Notes: generated by a model from the sequence alone, not told the origin. DNA of 64,000 nucleotides from Streptococcus mitis (GCF_016658865.1 NZ_CP067992.1:1755001-1819000); one strand, 5' to 3'; counted from the stretch's first letter, positions 41,337 to 49,917 are shown. Program-made: numbers and translations.

Positions 41337-41362
41337 TTTTTCTTCCTCCACTTGATACATCT

Positions 41363-41368
41363 AGTATA
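41363..41368 (-). promoter_or_regulatory. -10 box of the ABC/two-component operon
   Basis: Minus-strand TATACT lies 26 bases before the first small gene's start. The -35 is weak, which would fit an activated promoter, with the half-sites at 41400-41427 upstream. Confidence 0.5.
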
Positions 41369-41399
41369 ATTCTTTGAAGGTAGAATCACTAGAAGCTTC

Positions 41400-41427
41400 T
41401 GTCATGAGGAGATATGACAAATGTCAT
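41400..41427. promoter_or_regulatory. Three TGTCAT half-sites, candidate response-regulator operator
   Basis: TGTCAT (41400-41405), ATGACA (41414-41419) and TGTCAT (41422-41427) alternate in orientation, and the last two form the perfect palindrome TATGACA-AA-TGTCATA. They lie about 35-60 bases upstream of the -10. A NarL-type regulator commonly binds such repeats. Confidence 0.55.
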
Positions 41428-41428
41428 A

Positions 41429-41463
41429 AAAAAAGAAAGTTGCAAAATCAACTTTCTTTTTAA
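41429..41463 (-). terminator. Terminator after fakA
   Basis: AAAGAAAGTTG and CAACTTTCTTT form an eleven-base stem with a CAAAAT loop. On the minus strand it is followed by a T-rich run. Confidence 0.88.
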
Positions 41464-41475
41464 TCTATTAAATTT

Positions 41476-43143
41476 TTATTCCACACTAAATAGGTATGGG
41501 TAAACAGGTTGTTGGCCTTGGTGAATCTCGACTTCAAGGTCTTCGAATTCTTCTGCGATTTCTTGAGCAATTTCATTGGCAAGTTCTTCGCTTCCGTCTT
41601 CACCGACATAGAAGGTTACGATTTCACTGTCTTCATCCAACATATGTTTCAATGTTTCTGTCAAGGTTTGGTGCATGTCAGGGTTTGACACGAGGATTTT
41701 CCCATCCACCATACCAAGATTATCGTTTTCATGGATTTCTAAGCCATCAATGGTTGTATCACGAACGGCTGTTGTGACGCTTCCACTAACGACATCGCTG
41801 AGGGCTGCAGTCATACGTTCTTGGTTTTCTTCGATAGACTTGCTTGGATCAAAGGCAAGAAGACTTGTCAAACCTTGAGGAAGAGTACGAGCCTCTACCA
41901 CTACTGCTGGTTGCTCCAAAACTTCTGCTGCAGATTGAGCTGCCATGAAAATATTCTTGTTGTTTGGTAGGAAGATGATGTTACGAGCGTTGACCTGTTC
42001 AACAGCCTTGATAAAGTCTTCTGTTGAAGGGTTCATAGTTTGACCGCCTTCAATAACATAATCCACACCTTGAGAACGGAAGATATCTGCTAGACCTTTA
42101 CCAGCCACTACAGCAATCAAAGCATACTCTTTTTCTTCAGCTGGTTTGCTAACTTGAGCAGCTTCTTTCTCAACCTGTGCTTCGTGTTGGTTACGCATAT
42201 TGTCAACTTTTACCTTGACCAAGCTACCATATTTGAGACCTTCTTGCATAACAAGTCCTGGATCTTCTGTATGGACATGGACTTTGACGATTTCATCATC
42301 ATTAACAACGAGGAGAGAATCCCCGAGTTCATTCAAATAGTTACGGAATTCGTCGTAGTCAAAATCTTTGGCATAGGTTGGACCTTGCTTAAGAGCTACC
42401 ATGATTTCAGTACAGTAACCAAAGGTGATGTCCTCAGTCGCTACGTGACCAGCTACAGACTTATGATGTTCAGCATTGATCATTTCACTCATGTTGGCCG
42501 GAGTCGCTACAAAGTCCTCAGATGCAATATATTCACCAGTAAGGGCTGAAAGGAAACCTTCATAGATGAAGACCAGTCCTTGACCACCTGAATCCACAAC
42601 GCCAACTTCTTTCAATACTGGAAGCATGTCTGGTGTTTTAGCTAGAGCTGTTTTAGCACCTTCCAAGGCTGCGCGCATGACTTCAACAGCGTCATCTGTT
42701 TGCTCAGCTTTTTTCTTAGCACCGATAGCAGCTCCACGAGAAACTGTCAAAATCGTTCCTTCGACTGGTTTCATCACTGCCTTATAGGCAACTTCTACAC
42801 CTGATTGGAAGGCAAGGGCCAAGTCTTGACCTGTTAACTCGTCTTTATCCTTGATGGCTTGTGAAAATCCACGGAAAAGCTGAGACGTAATAACACCTGA
42901 GTTTCCACGCGCACCCATCAAAAGACCTTTGGCAAGAATGCTCGCTACCTCGCCAACTGTAGAAGCTGGCTTGTCTGCAACTTCTTTAGCACCATTTTCA
43001 ATGGTCATTCCCATATTTGTTCCAGTATCTCCATCTGGAACTGGAAAGACGTTTAATGAATTGACATATTCAGCTTGCTTATTCAAGCGAGTTGATGCAG
43101 CCTGCACCATTTCTTGAAATAAGCTAGTAGTAATTTTTGACAC
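41476..43143 (-). CDS. fakA: Fatty acid kinase catalytic subunit (DAK2 family, YloV/FakA)
   Basis: The 555-residue protein begins with a DAK2 kinase domain. VFPVPDGDTGTNM near residues 31-43 gives the acidic ATP-metal site, and GARGNSGVI follows near 76-84. Central and C-terminal FakA-specific domains (the latter with FLPNNKNI and IPLGxxT-like turns) follow. FakA phosphorylates fatty acids held by FakB proteins so that exogenous fatty acids enter phospholipid synthesis. No fakB is in this window. The neighbouring Asp23 gene, two bases upstream, is the usual partner in Firmicutes. Confidence 0.92.
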   Translation of the reverse strand: MSKITTSLFQEMVQAASTRLNKQAEYVNSLNVFPVPDGDTGTNMGMTIENGAKEVADKPASTVGEVASILAKGLLMGARGNSGVITSQLFRGFSQAIKDKDELTGQDLALAFQSGVEVAYKAVMKPVEGTILTVSRGAAIGAKKKAEQTDDAVEVMRAALEGAKTALAKTPDMLPVLKEVGVVDSGGQGLVFIYEGFLSALTGEYIASEDFVATPANMSEMINAEHHKSVAGHVATEDITFGYCTEIMVALKQGPTYAKDFDYDEFRNYLNELGDSLLVVNDDEIVKVHVHTEDPGLVMQEGLKYGSLVKVKVDNMRNQHEAQVEKEAAQVSKPAEEKEYALIAVVAGKGLADIFRSQGVDYVIEGGQTMNPSTEDFIKAVEQVNARNIIFLPNNKNIFMAAQSAAEVLEQPAVVVEARTLPQGLTSLLAFDPSKSIEENQERMTAALSDVVSGSVTTAVRDTTIDGLEIHENDNLGMVDGKILVSNPDMHQTLTETLKHMLDEDSEIVTFYVGEDGSEELANEIAQEIAEEFEDLEVEIHQGQQPVYPYLFSVE

Positions 43144-43145
43144 GG

Positions 43146-43511
43146 TTATTCTCCTACAACTTTGATATTTTGAATGTAGACATTTACAGTCTGAGCAGTA
43201 ATTCCAAGTTGGTTTTCCAAACTAAAACGAACACGCTCTTGAATGTTTTTTGACACTTCGCTAATCTTTGTTCCGTAGCTCAACACGGTATATACATCAA
43301 CTGCAATGCTGCCATCTTCGGCTGCCTTTACGACCACACCTTTAGAGTAATTTTCCTTACCTAGAAGGGCTTGGAAATTATCTTTGAGGGCATTTTTACT
43401 AGCCATACCGACCACACCAAAAATCTCAGTTGCTGCTCCACCTACGACGGTTGCAATCACTTCATCTGTTAGTTCGATTTGACCATCTTTTGTATTAATT
43501 TTTACAGTCAT
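43146..43511 (-). CDS. Asp23/Gls24-family envelope stress protein
   Basis: The 121-residue protein is a compact Asp23 (DUF322) domain, with the opening GQIELTDEVIATVVGGAATEIFGV and the closing QNIKVVGE. Such proteins sit at the membrane through partners and are linked to alkaline or envelope stress. It is co-transcribed with fakA (two-base gap), as is common in Firmicutes (yloU-yloV). Its promoter is TTTACA-N17-TAAAAT, with an extended TGA. Confidence 0.92.
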   Translation of the reverse strand: MTVKINTKDGQIELTDEVIATVVGGAATEIFGVVGMASKNALKDNFQALLGKENYSKGVVVKAAEDGSIAVDVYTVLSYGTKISEVSKNIQERVRFSLENQLGITAQTVNVYIQNIKVVGE

Positions 43512-43539
43512 CCTTTTTACCTCAACTAGTTGATACTCT

Positions 43540-43568
43540 ATTTTATCATATTTCAGCCCAAGTGTAAA
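43540..43568 (-). promoter_or_regulatory. Predicted promoter of the Asp23-fakA operon
   Basis: Minus-strand TTTACA (43563-43568) and TAAAAT (43540-43545) are 17 bases apart, with TGA ahead of the -10. Confidence 0.75.
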
Positions 43569-43635
43569 AGCAGAATACTGTATCAGCGGATATTTACTCT
43601 ATTTTTCAAATGATTTTATATCTACAGTAAAAGAA

Positions 43636-43655
43636 AAAAGACCCTAAGGTCTCCT
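43636..43655 (-). terminator. Terminator after rpmB
   Basis: On the minus strand AGACCTTAGGGTCT is followed by TTTTTTC. Confidence 0.82.
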
Positions 43656-43666
43656 TACTTTTATTA

Positions 43667-43855
43667 TTAAACGCGTTCAACTTTACCTGATTTCAAAGCA
43701 CGAGCTGAAGCCCAAACTTTTTTAGGTTTACCATCGATAAGAACAGTAACTTTTTGAAGGTTTGGTTTTACGGCACGTTTTGTTTGGTTCATCGCGTGTG
43801 AACGGTTGTTTCCTGATACAGTCTTACGACCTGTAAAGTAACATACTTTAGCCAT
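43667..43855 (-). CDS. rpmB: 50S ribosomal protein L28
   Basis: The 62-residue basic protein has the typical [23 protein letters not shown] start and the [12 protein letters not shown] centre. It carries only two cysteines at most and lacks the zinc ribbon of the C+ forms, so it is the zinc-independent version. It is a single-gene transcript with its own promoter (TTGCCA-N17-TAACAT) and terminator. Confidence 0.97.
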   Translation of the reverse strand: MAKVCYFTGRKTVSGNNRSHAMNQTKRAVKPNLQKVTVLIDGKPKKVWASARALKSGKVERV

Positions 43856-43914
43856 TTGTGTTTTCCTCCTATTAGATCTAATATAGCGGATGTGCTAGCA
43901 CCACATACTGTACT

Positions 43915-43943
43915 ATGTTATCACACTTTCTCTGTTTTGGCAA
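43915..43943 (-). promoter_or_regulatory. rpmB: Predicted rpmB promoter
   Basis: Minus-strand TTGCCA (43938-43943) and TAACAT (43915-43920) are 17 bases apart, with TGA in front of the -10. The leader holds a small hairpin (GTGGTGCTAGCAC region). Confidence 0.72.
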
Positions 43944-43961
43944 GGGGATTGGAAGATTTTT

Positions 43962-44636
43962 TTATTTGACGTAGACAACACCAAGTTTACCAAAAGCCAC
44001 TTCCCCGCGAATAATCAAGGTTTTGCTTGTTGGCGCTACAGGAGCATCTGCCTTGGCTGCACCAAAGGATGTTTCTACTTTCAAATCTACACGCCAGTGT
44101 TGTGGAACATAGACGGTTGCATTTCCGAAAGCAACTTCGATATTTAAAGTCGCAAAATCACCTAACATATCTGCATTGTCATAGTAGATTTTTGCATTTC
44201 CAAAAGCAACTTCTACTTGGTCTTCTACAAGATCTTGATCTTGTTTATAGAAAGTCCCACTTCCAAAAGCGACTTCCTTGTCTGTCAGAATGGTCTTTTC
44301 ACCGTCATACCACCATTTTTTCCCGTTCCAAAACTTACTTGAGTGAGTGAGATAGCCAACACCTAGCACTGCTAAGATACTAGCCCAAAATAGAGACTGA
44401 TTTGGGATAGGTAAAATGTTATAAAAATGATTTGCAATCATTACTGCTACTAGAGCTGTAAAAACTGCTGATGTCAGGTGACGACGAAGCAAAGATTCAA
44501 CTGACTGGTAGGCAAAAAAGACGATACCAAGTAAAGGCCATATTTTACCATCCAAAGAAGGAATACCAAAATTTCCTTGTAACAAAATCCATGCCGCTAA
44601 AACCAATAAAACAATACCAAATGCTTTCTTTTTCAT
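43962..44636 (-). CDS. LiaF-like membrane protein
   Basis: The 224-residue protein has four hydrophobic helices in residues 5-105, then a C-terminal soluble domain with repeated beta motifs EVAFGSGTFY, EVAFGNAKIYYD and EVAFGNATVYVP. These match the LiaF/YvqF ('cell wall-active antibiotics response') fold. Canonical LiaF inhibits the kinase LiaS. Here the gene follows a LytTR regulator by four bases, and no histidine kinase is next to it. It therefore probably acts as a membrane antagonist of that regulator, by analogy with LytTR regulatory systems. That is inference. Confidence 0.85.
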   Translation of the reverse strand: MKKKAFGIVLLVLAAWILLQGNFGIPSLDGKIWPLLGIVFFAYQSVESLLRRHLTSAVFTALVAVMIANHFYNILPIPNQSLFWASILAVLGVGYLTHSSKFWNGKKWWYDGEKTILTDKEVAFGSGTFYKQDQDLVEDQVEVAFGNAKIYYDNADMLGDFATLNIEVAFGNATVYVPQHWRVDLKVETSFGAAKADAPVAPTSKTLIIRGEVAFGKLGVVYVK

Positions 44637-44640
44637 CTTA

Positions 44641-45087
44641 TTACCTCATGTTTCTTAGATTTTCTTTTAGGAGGGATTGGTAATGTCGTGAGACATGAAC
44701 CTCCTTATGGGTCTGATAAAAGGAAATGGTGCCCGTTCCTGAAAAGGATTTGTCCACCGAGTAAACCTGACGGATATTTGCAATAGTCGACTTGGATACC
44801 CGACTAAAATAACGAGGAAGGATAGACTCTAACTCATAGAGTTTAAGCCGAACCTCGTAGGCATCTTTCTGGGTATGAGCGTAAATCTTGTTCCCTCCTG
44901 TCTCAAAGAAGAGAATTTCCGACAAGTCCAGATAATATTCACCCGTCCCCTTGTAAAAAATCAACCGAGGAGACTTGGACTCTTGCAAGAGCCGCTGTAA
45001 ATCCGCAATCTCATCTGTCAAAGACGCTGCCTTGATGACAATTTCAGTTTCCTCTAAATTGCTGTCAATTTCGATTCGTAACTTCAT
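44641..45087 (-). CDS. LytTR-family transcriptional regulator
   Basis: The 148-residue protein has a C-terminal LytTR DNA-binding domain (from about residue 45: LSEILFFETGGNKIYAHTQKDAYEVRLKLYELE and the SKSTIANIRQV stretch). Its N-terminal part of about 40 residues has no receiver domain, so it is not a phospho-regulated response regulator. This is the form seen in LytTR regulatory systems with a membrane inhibitor partner. The LiaF-like gene is co-transcribed. Two direct repeats upstream of its promoter suggest auto-activation. Confidence 0.92.
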   Translation of the reverse strand: MKLRIEIDSNLEETEIVIKAASLTDEIADLQRLLQESKSPRLIFYKGTGEYYLDLSEILFFETGGNKIYAHTQKDAYEVRLKLYELESILPRYFSRVSKSTIANIRQVYSVDKSFSGTGTISFYQTHKEVHVSRHYQSLLKENLRNMR

Positions 45088-45107
45088 TCCATCTCCTTTC
45101 TGACTCT

Positions 45108-45136
45108 ACTATATCAAAGCCAAAATAAGAAAACAA
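45108..45136 (-). promoter_or_regulatory. Promoter of the LytTR-LiaF operon
   Basis: Minus-strand TTGTTT (45131-45136) and TATAGT (45108-45113, preceded by TGA) are 17 bases apart. The start codon is 21 bases downstream, with AAGGAG as ribosome site. Confidence 0.7.
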
Positions 45137-45148
45137 GAGCAAAAAAGC

Positions 45149-45177
45149 AAGTGGTTACTTTAGACTCGTAAGTGGTT
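45149..45177. promoter_or_regulatory. Tandem repeats, candidate LytTR operator
   Basis: AAGTGGTT occurs at 45149-45156 and again at 45170-45177, a period of exactly 21 bases (two helical turns). This is the geometry of LytTR-type sites such as those of ComE. They end 13 bases from the -35 of the LytTR gene. Confidence 0.6.
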
Positions 45178-45200
45178 GCGGGACCACCTTAACTTACAGG

Positions 45201-45716
45201 TCAACATAGAAAGAAAATCACACCCCACACAAGAGCACATATATAGCCAACTACTACATCCTTGGGGAAATGCACTCCACCTAAGACTCTCACTAGACCG
45301 AGAAAGGCTGACAAAACCAACAAGATAACCCCTACAGATAAACTAGCATGAAAGCAAGCCATGGATATAATGGTTGCTGAAAAGACATGACGACTGGGCA
45401 TAGACTGACCAGGACTATCTCTGTCTAGTAGCGGGACAATTTCCCAAACTTCATAAGGCCTAGGGGCATTGATTTTCTTACGAAGAAAGGACAAAATCAC
45501 AAAACCTGATGCAGGGATAAACACATACATCAAGACTTGTTTCCCAAATCCTTCTCGGAAATAGATAGTAGTTAACAAGGTCAGATAGACTATAGGCACA
45601 ACTACTGTCATGAAGCGATTAAAAGTTCTTAACAAGCTCAGAAGAAAGGGCTTATTTTTAATGTTAGCAGCAATGTGGGCATACCATTCTTGATAATTTT
45701 TCATATATTTTCTCAT
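45201..45716 (-). CDS. PAP2-family membrane phosphatase
   Basis: The 171-residue protein has about five helices and the three phosphatase motifs: KKINAPRPYEVW (near 85-95), PSRHVFSA (near 118-125) and RVLGGVHFPKDVVVGY (near 143-158). It should dephosphorylate a lipid phosphate such as undecaprenyl pyrophosphate or phosphatidylglycerol phosphate at the outer face of the membrane. It is smaller than UppP (22618-23463), which belongs to a different family. The start is uncertain, with a second ATG four codons further on. A BOX repeat follows upstream. Confidence 0.88.
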   Translation of the reverse strand: MRKYMKNYQEWYAHIAANIKNKPFLLSLLRTFNRFMTVVVPIVYLTLLTTIYFREGFGKQVLMYVFIPASGFVILSFLRKKINAPRPYEVWEIVPLLDRDSPGQSMPSRHVFSATIISMACFHASLSVGVILLVLSAFLGLVRVLGGVHFPKDVVVGYICALVWGVIFFLC

Positions 45717-45732
45717 TACTTACTCAAATTTT

Positions 45733-45884
45733 ATACTCAATGAAAATCAGAGAGCAAACTAGGAAGCTAGCTGCAGACTGCTCAAAGCACTGCTTTGAGA
45801 TTGTAAATAAGACTGACGGAGTCAATAACATATACCTACAGCAAGGCGAAGCTGCCGCGGTTTAAAGAGATTTTCGAAGAGTAT
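45733..45884 (-). repeat. BOX-type repeat, long form (copy 3)
   Basis: The 152-base element has the same ends as the other two copies but lies in the opposite orientation. It contains a further 39 bases, including CTACAGCAAGGCGAAGCTGC, which closely resembles the BOXA1R primer sequence used for BOX-PCR (as I recall it). It therefore seems to retain the full boxA. Confidence 0.82.
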
Positions 45885-45925
45885 TGCTTGCAGGGAAGCA
45901 CTTGTCTTCTAGTATAGTGCAGAAA

Positions 45926-45949
45926 AAGAAGGCCGTCAAGCCTTCTTTT
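45926..45949 (-). terminator. Terminator of the ABC exporter operon
   Basis: AAGAAGGC and GCCTTCTT form an eight-base stem, with TTTTT on the minus strand. Confidence 0.88.
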
Positions 45950-45952
45950 GGT

Positions 45953-47713
45953 TTATTCTTCTGCTTGGTCTTCTGTAAATTGACTGTTATACAAATCAGC
46001 ATAGAAGCCAGCTTGCGCCATTAGCTCATCATGATTTCCTTGCTCGATGATATTTCCATCTTTCATGACAAGAATCAAGTCAGCATTTCGGATAGTAGAC
46101 AAGCGGTGGGCGATGACAAAGGAAGTTCTGCCTTCCATCAAACGATCCATGGCTTTCTGGATTAATTCTTCCGTCCGAGTATCAACCGAAGAGGTCGCCT
46201 CATCTAAAATCAAGAGCGGCGCATCTTTCAGCAAAGCACGAGCGATAGTCAAGAGTTGTTTTTGTCCGACAGACAAGGTCACTGTGTCGTCCAAGACTGT
46301 ATCATAACCATCTGGTAGGGTCATAATAAAGTGGTGAATCCCTACAGCCTTGCTGGCTTCAATCACGCGCTCATCACTAATCCCCTTTTGGTTATAGATA
46401 AGATTGTCGCGAATGGTTCCTTCAAAGAGCCAAGTATCCTGCAAGACCATTGAAAAGGCATCATGTACTTCCGAACGCTTCATCTCTTTGGTATCCACAC
46501 CATCGATGCAGATACTTCCCTTATCAATCTCATAGAACTTCATCAAAAGATTGACAATGGTTGTCTTACCAGCTCCTGTCGGTCCGACAATGGCAACCTT
46601 TTGACCTGCATGAGCGGTCGCAGAAAAGTCATGGATAATAGTTCGCTCTGGTGTATAACCAAAGGAGACTCGATCAAAGACTACTTGACCTTTCATATCG
46701 CTCAATTGGATTGCTTTATGGGATTCATCTTCCATCTCCTCTTCAGCTAGAAATTCGAAGACACGTCCCATGGCTGCACTAGCCTGCTGCAGACTAGTAA
46801 TTCCTTGGGCAATTTGTGAAAGAGGCTGAGAAAAGATACGAACATAGGCCATAAAGGCAACGATAATCCCGATACTGATGTGTCCACTTAAAGCCAAGGC
46901 TGCACCAACAATAATCACTAGGGCATAGCTAAAGTTCCCAATAAACATCATAATCGGCATCATAATCCCTGAAATAAACTGAGATTTCCAGATACTATCA
47001 TACAGACGATTGTTTAATTTCGCAAACTCTTCTTTCGTACTCTCGATAGCATTGTAACTGGTCACCACATTATGGCCAGAGTACATTTCCTCCACATAGC
47101 CATTGACAGTTGCCAAATCTTGTTGCTGACTCTTAAAAAAGCCCTGTGATTTGCCCATAAAGACGGACACGAAAACAAAACCAATAAGGGTTGACACAAC
47201 CGTCACCAAGGCTAAAATCCAGTTCATCCCAAACATGGTTACCAAGACTGCCACGACCAGTAAACTAGATGAAAGAACTGTTCCTAGACTTTGATTGAGG
47301 GACTGGGCTGCAGTGTCAACGTCATTGGTCACACGAGACAAAGTATCCCCCTGAGAGTGTCCATCAAAATATCCCAATGGTAGGCGATTGATTTTCTCTG
47401 CAATGGCTGTTCTCAAACGCTCTGAAAAACGTTGAATGGCTGTTGTAAACAGAAATGCCTGTAAATAATTTGATAGAAGTCCGATCACATAAATCACGGC
47501 CAAAAAACCACCAATAGCTGCAACCGCCGCGACATCCACACTTGTTTCTAGACCACTGGCAATAATATTAGTCATTTCCTTGATGCGGGTTGGACCATAT
47601 ACAGTAATGATATTGGATACGATTGTTGCTAGAAAGGCGATTAGAAGGGCAAACTGGAGGCCTGCAAGATAGGGTTTACTCTGTTTCCAGAGAGACATTT
47701 TCTTATTTTCCAT
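45953..47713 (-). CDS. Heterodimeric ABC exporter, second subunit
   Basis: The product is 586 residues from the ATG at 47713 (MENKKMSLW), which has GGAGG 10 bases ahead and overlaps the previous stop. An earlier in-frame ATG is not supported. It has six membrane helices, then a nucleotide-binding domain with Walker A GPTGAGKTT, signature LSVGQKQ and Walker B LLILDEATSSVD. The catalytic Glu follows Walker B, so this is the half with the intact consensus ATP site. It pairs with the subunit encoded upstream, like LmrCD or BmrCD drug pumps. Confidence 0.92.
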   Translation of the reverse strand: MENKKMSLWKQSKPYLAGLQFALLIAFLATIVSNIITVYGPTRIKEMTNIIASGLETSVDVAAVAAIGGFLAVIYVIGLLSNYLQAFLFTTAIQRFSERLRTAIAEKINRLPLGYFDGHSQGDTLSRVTNDVDTAAQSLNQSLGTVLSSSLLVVAVLVTMFGMNWILALVTVVSTLIGFVFVSVFMGKSQGFFKSQQQDLATVNGYVEEMYSGHNVVTSYNAIESTKEEFAKLNNRLYDSIWKSQFISGIMMPIMMFIGNFSYALVIIVGAALALSGHISIGIIVAFMAYVRIFSQPLSQIAQGITSLQQASAAMGRVFEFLAEEEMEDESHKAIQLSDMKGQVVFDRVSFGYTPERTIIHDFSATAHAGQKVAIVGPTGAGKTTIVNLLMKFYEIDKGSICIDGVDTKEMKRSEVHDAFSMVLQDTWLFEGTIRDNLIYNQKGISDERVIEASKAVGIHHFIMTLPDGYDTVLDDTVTLSVGQKQLLTIARALLKDAPLLILDEATSSVDTRTEELIQKAMDRLMEGRTSFVIAHRLSTIRNADLILVMKDGNIIEQGNHDELMAQAGFYADLYNSQFTEDQAEE

Positions 47714-49472
47714 GTTCCAATTCCTCCTTCGATAGTTGTGAATAGGCAATTTCTTGGTAAACTTCGTTATTAGCTAGAAGTTCCTTGTGGGTGCCTTGTC
47801 CCACGACTTTTCCTTGATCCAAGACCAAAATCAAATCTGCATCCATAATCGTTGAAATACGCTGTGCAACGATAAGCTTGGTCATAGACTTGGTTTTCTC
47901 TGCTAGCTCTTGGCGTAGGACACGGTCTGTCTTGTAGTCCAAGGCTGAGAAGGAGTCATCAAAGATGAGGATTTCTGGCTTCCGAGCCAAGGCACGAGCA
48001 ATGGCCAGACGCTGTCTTTGTCCACCTGAGAAGTTGCTTCCTCCTTGGGCCACTTCTGAGACCAAGCCCGCTTCCTTGTCTTCGATAAAGTTCTTAGACT
48101 GGGCCAATTCCAAGGCTTGCCACATAGCTTGTTCATTCAGCGGTGTTTCTTGACTGTGTCCAAAGTCCAAATTGCCCTTAACATCACCTGAAAAGAGAAC
48201 CGCTTTCTGAGGAATATAACCAATCTTGTTGCGCAAATCTTTCAAGTCATAGTCTTGAACATTGACACCATCTACCAGAATTTCTCCTGCTGACACGTCG
48301 TAGAAACGTGGAATCAGATTGACCAGAGTTGATTTACCAGAACCTGTCGACCCAATAAAGGCCACTGTTTGACCCGCTTCTGCTTTAAAGCTAACATGCT
48401 CGATAACTGCCTCCGAATTTGCCGCATAGCGGAAGGTCACATCCTTATATTCGACCTGTCCTTTGAGGTTTTCATCAGCCTGCTGCACTTGGGCAGGATT
48501 TTGGATAGACGAATGCAAATCTAAAACTTGATTAATCCGCTTAGCAGATACCATGGTTCGGGGAAGAACGATAAAGAGCGCCCCCATGAGAAGAAATCCC
48601 ATGACAACCTGCATGGCATAAGACATGAAAACGACCATGTCACTAAAGAGAGGCAGACGCGCTGTCGCAGCAGCGTCGTTGATTACATAGGCCCCAATCC
48701 AGTAAATCGCCACACTCAAACCACTTGAAATCCCCATCATGATTGGATTTAGAATGGCCATAAGACGGTTGACAAACAAATTCAAGCGTGTCAATTCATC
48801 ATTTGCTGCTGCAAATTTTTCATTTTGGTAATCCTCTGCATTGTAGGCGCGAACGACACGAATACCTGTTAAACTTTCACGAGTGATACTGTTCAGTTTA
48901 TCAGTCAGACTTTGAATCAAGGACTGTTTTGGAAAGGCTAACGTCATCAAAATAGTCGTCATTAAAACGTTGACAATCACTGCCACAAGTACGGCCCAGA
49001 GCCAGTATTCCGAATGGCCTAAAATCTTCCCGATAGCCCAGATAGCCATAATCGGACCACGCGTAACTACTTGCAAGCCCATGGTAATCAACATCTGAAC
49101 TTGAGTAATGTCATTGGTAGTACGCGTCAAGAGACTGGGAATAGAGAATTTCTTAATCTCTGTCTGCGAGTAGTCTAAAACTCGGTTAAAAATGTCACTT
49201 CTCAGCCTACTAGTATAAGAAGCAGCCACTCTGGATGCAAAAAATCCAACTGCGACTGCGGACAAGAAGGCAAAAAAAGACATTCCGACCATCATACCTG
49301 CTGGTTGCCATAACTCATCCAAGTTGGTTCCTTGACTTCCTAGCAAATCCGTAATTTTCGAGATATAGGTCGGCACTTCCAGCTCTAGATAGACCGAAAA
49401 GCAGGTAAAGAGAATGGCTAGTAAAATCATCCCCCATTCTTTTCTACTAATTCGTTTTGCTAATTTCTTCAT
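47703..49472 (-). CDS. Heterodimeric ABC exporter, first subunit
   Basis: The 589-residue half-transporter has an N-terminal six-helix domain and a C-terminal nucleotide-binding domain with Walker A GSTGSGKST, signature FSGGQRQR and Walker B ILIFDDSFSALD. The residue after Walker B is Asp rather than the usual catalytic Glu. This marks the degenerate, non-hydrolysing site of heterodimeric exporters. The substrate is likely a drug or a peptide. It starts inside the end of marR (26-base overlap) with GGAGGAGATA ahead, so it is under MarR control. Confidence 0.92.
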   Translation of the reverse strand: MKKLAKRISRKEWGMILLAILFTCFSVYLELEVPTYISKITDLLGSQGTNLDELWQPAGMMVGMSFFAFLSAVAVGFFASRVAASYTSRLRSDIFNRVLDYSQTEIKKFSIPSLLTRTTNDITQVQMLITMGLQVVTRGPIMAIWAIGKILGHSEYWLWAVLVAVIVNVLMTTILMTLAFPKQSLIQSLTDKLNSITRESLTGIRVVRAYNAEDYQNEKFAAANDELTRLNLFVNRLMAILNPIMMGISSGLSVAIYWIGAYVINDAAATARLPLFSDMVVFMSYAMQVVMGFLLMGALFIVLPRTMVSAKRINQVLDLHSSIQNPAQVQQADENLKGQVEYKDVTFRYAANSEAVIEHVSFKAEAGQTVAFIGSTGSGKSTLVNLIPRFYDVSAGEILVDGVNVQDYDLKDLRNKIGYIPQKAVLFSGDVKGNLDFGHSQETPLNEQAMWQALELAQSKNFIEDKEAGLVSEVAQGGSNFSGGQRQRLAIARALARKPEILIFDDSFSALDYKTDRVLRQELAEKTKSMTKLIVAQRISTIMDADLILVLDQGKVVGQGTHKELLANNEVYQEIAYSQLSKEELEHGK

Positions 49473-49917
49473 TATCTCCTCCTATTCTCTTGATATTTTC
49501 CTGTAGTTGATTGAGGACTTTCTCAAAAATCAGTAATTCGCCTTCATCTACATCTGCCAACAACTGCTTGTCTATGCGTTTAAAAAAGGCCTTAAATTCT
49601 TGCATTTGAGAACGCGATTTGTCCGTCAGACGAACAAACTTAGCCCGCTTATCGCTAGAACTCGCCTCCAATTCTACCAGACCATTTTGCACCATACGCT
49701 TGACCAAGTTACTAGCAACAGACTTGCTAATATTGAGTTCTTGCTCAATATCTTTAATCAAGACCAAGTCTTGGTTTTCCTCACGGATATCCAAAAAACG
49801 TACAACCTGACCTTGCGGTCCACCCATAAATTCAATACCACAACGTTTGGCTTCCCTTTGTACCATCAGATGAATCTGATGACTAAAACGCTTAAAGACC
49901 AACATCGGTTTATCCAT
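49447..49917 (-). CDS. MarR-family transcriptional regulator
   Basis: The 156-residue protein has the winged-helix layout of MarR family members, with the recognition helix in ELNISKSVASNLVKRM and the wing in VELEASSSDKRAKFVRLT. It should repress its own operon and perhaps the divergent gene, and be released by a ligand, typically one of the exported drugs. Three palindromic sites cover its promoter. No ligand can be predicted. Confidence 0.93.
   Translation of the reverse strand: MDKPMLVFKRFSHQIHLMVQREAKRCGIEFMGGPQGQVVRFLDIREENQDLVLIKDIEQELNISKSVASNLVKRMVQNGLVELEASSSDKRAKFVRLTDKSRSQMQEFKAFFKRIDKQLLADVDEGELLIFEKVLNQLQENIKRIGGDNEEISKTN

Noticed and set aside
47703-49472. Asp instead of Glu after Walker B as a sign of an inactive transporter
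   Set aside because: One degenerate ATP site is normal for heterodimeric exporters. The partner subunit has the intact site.
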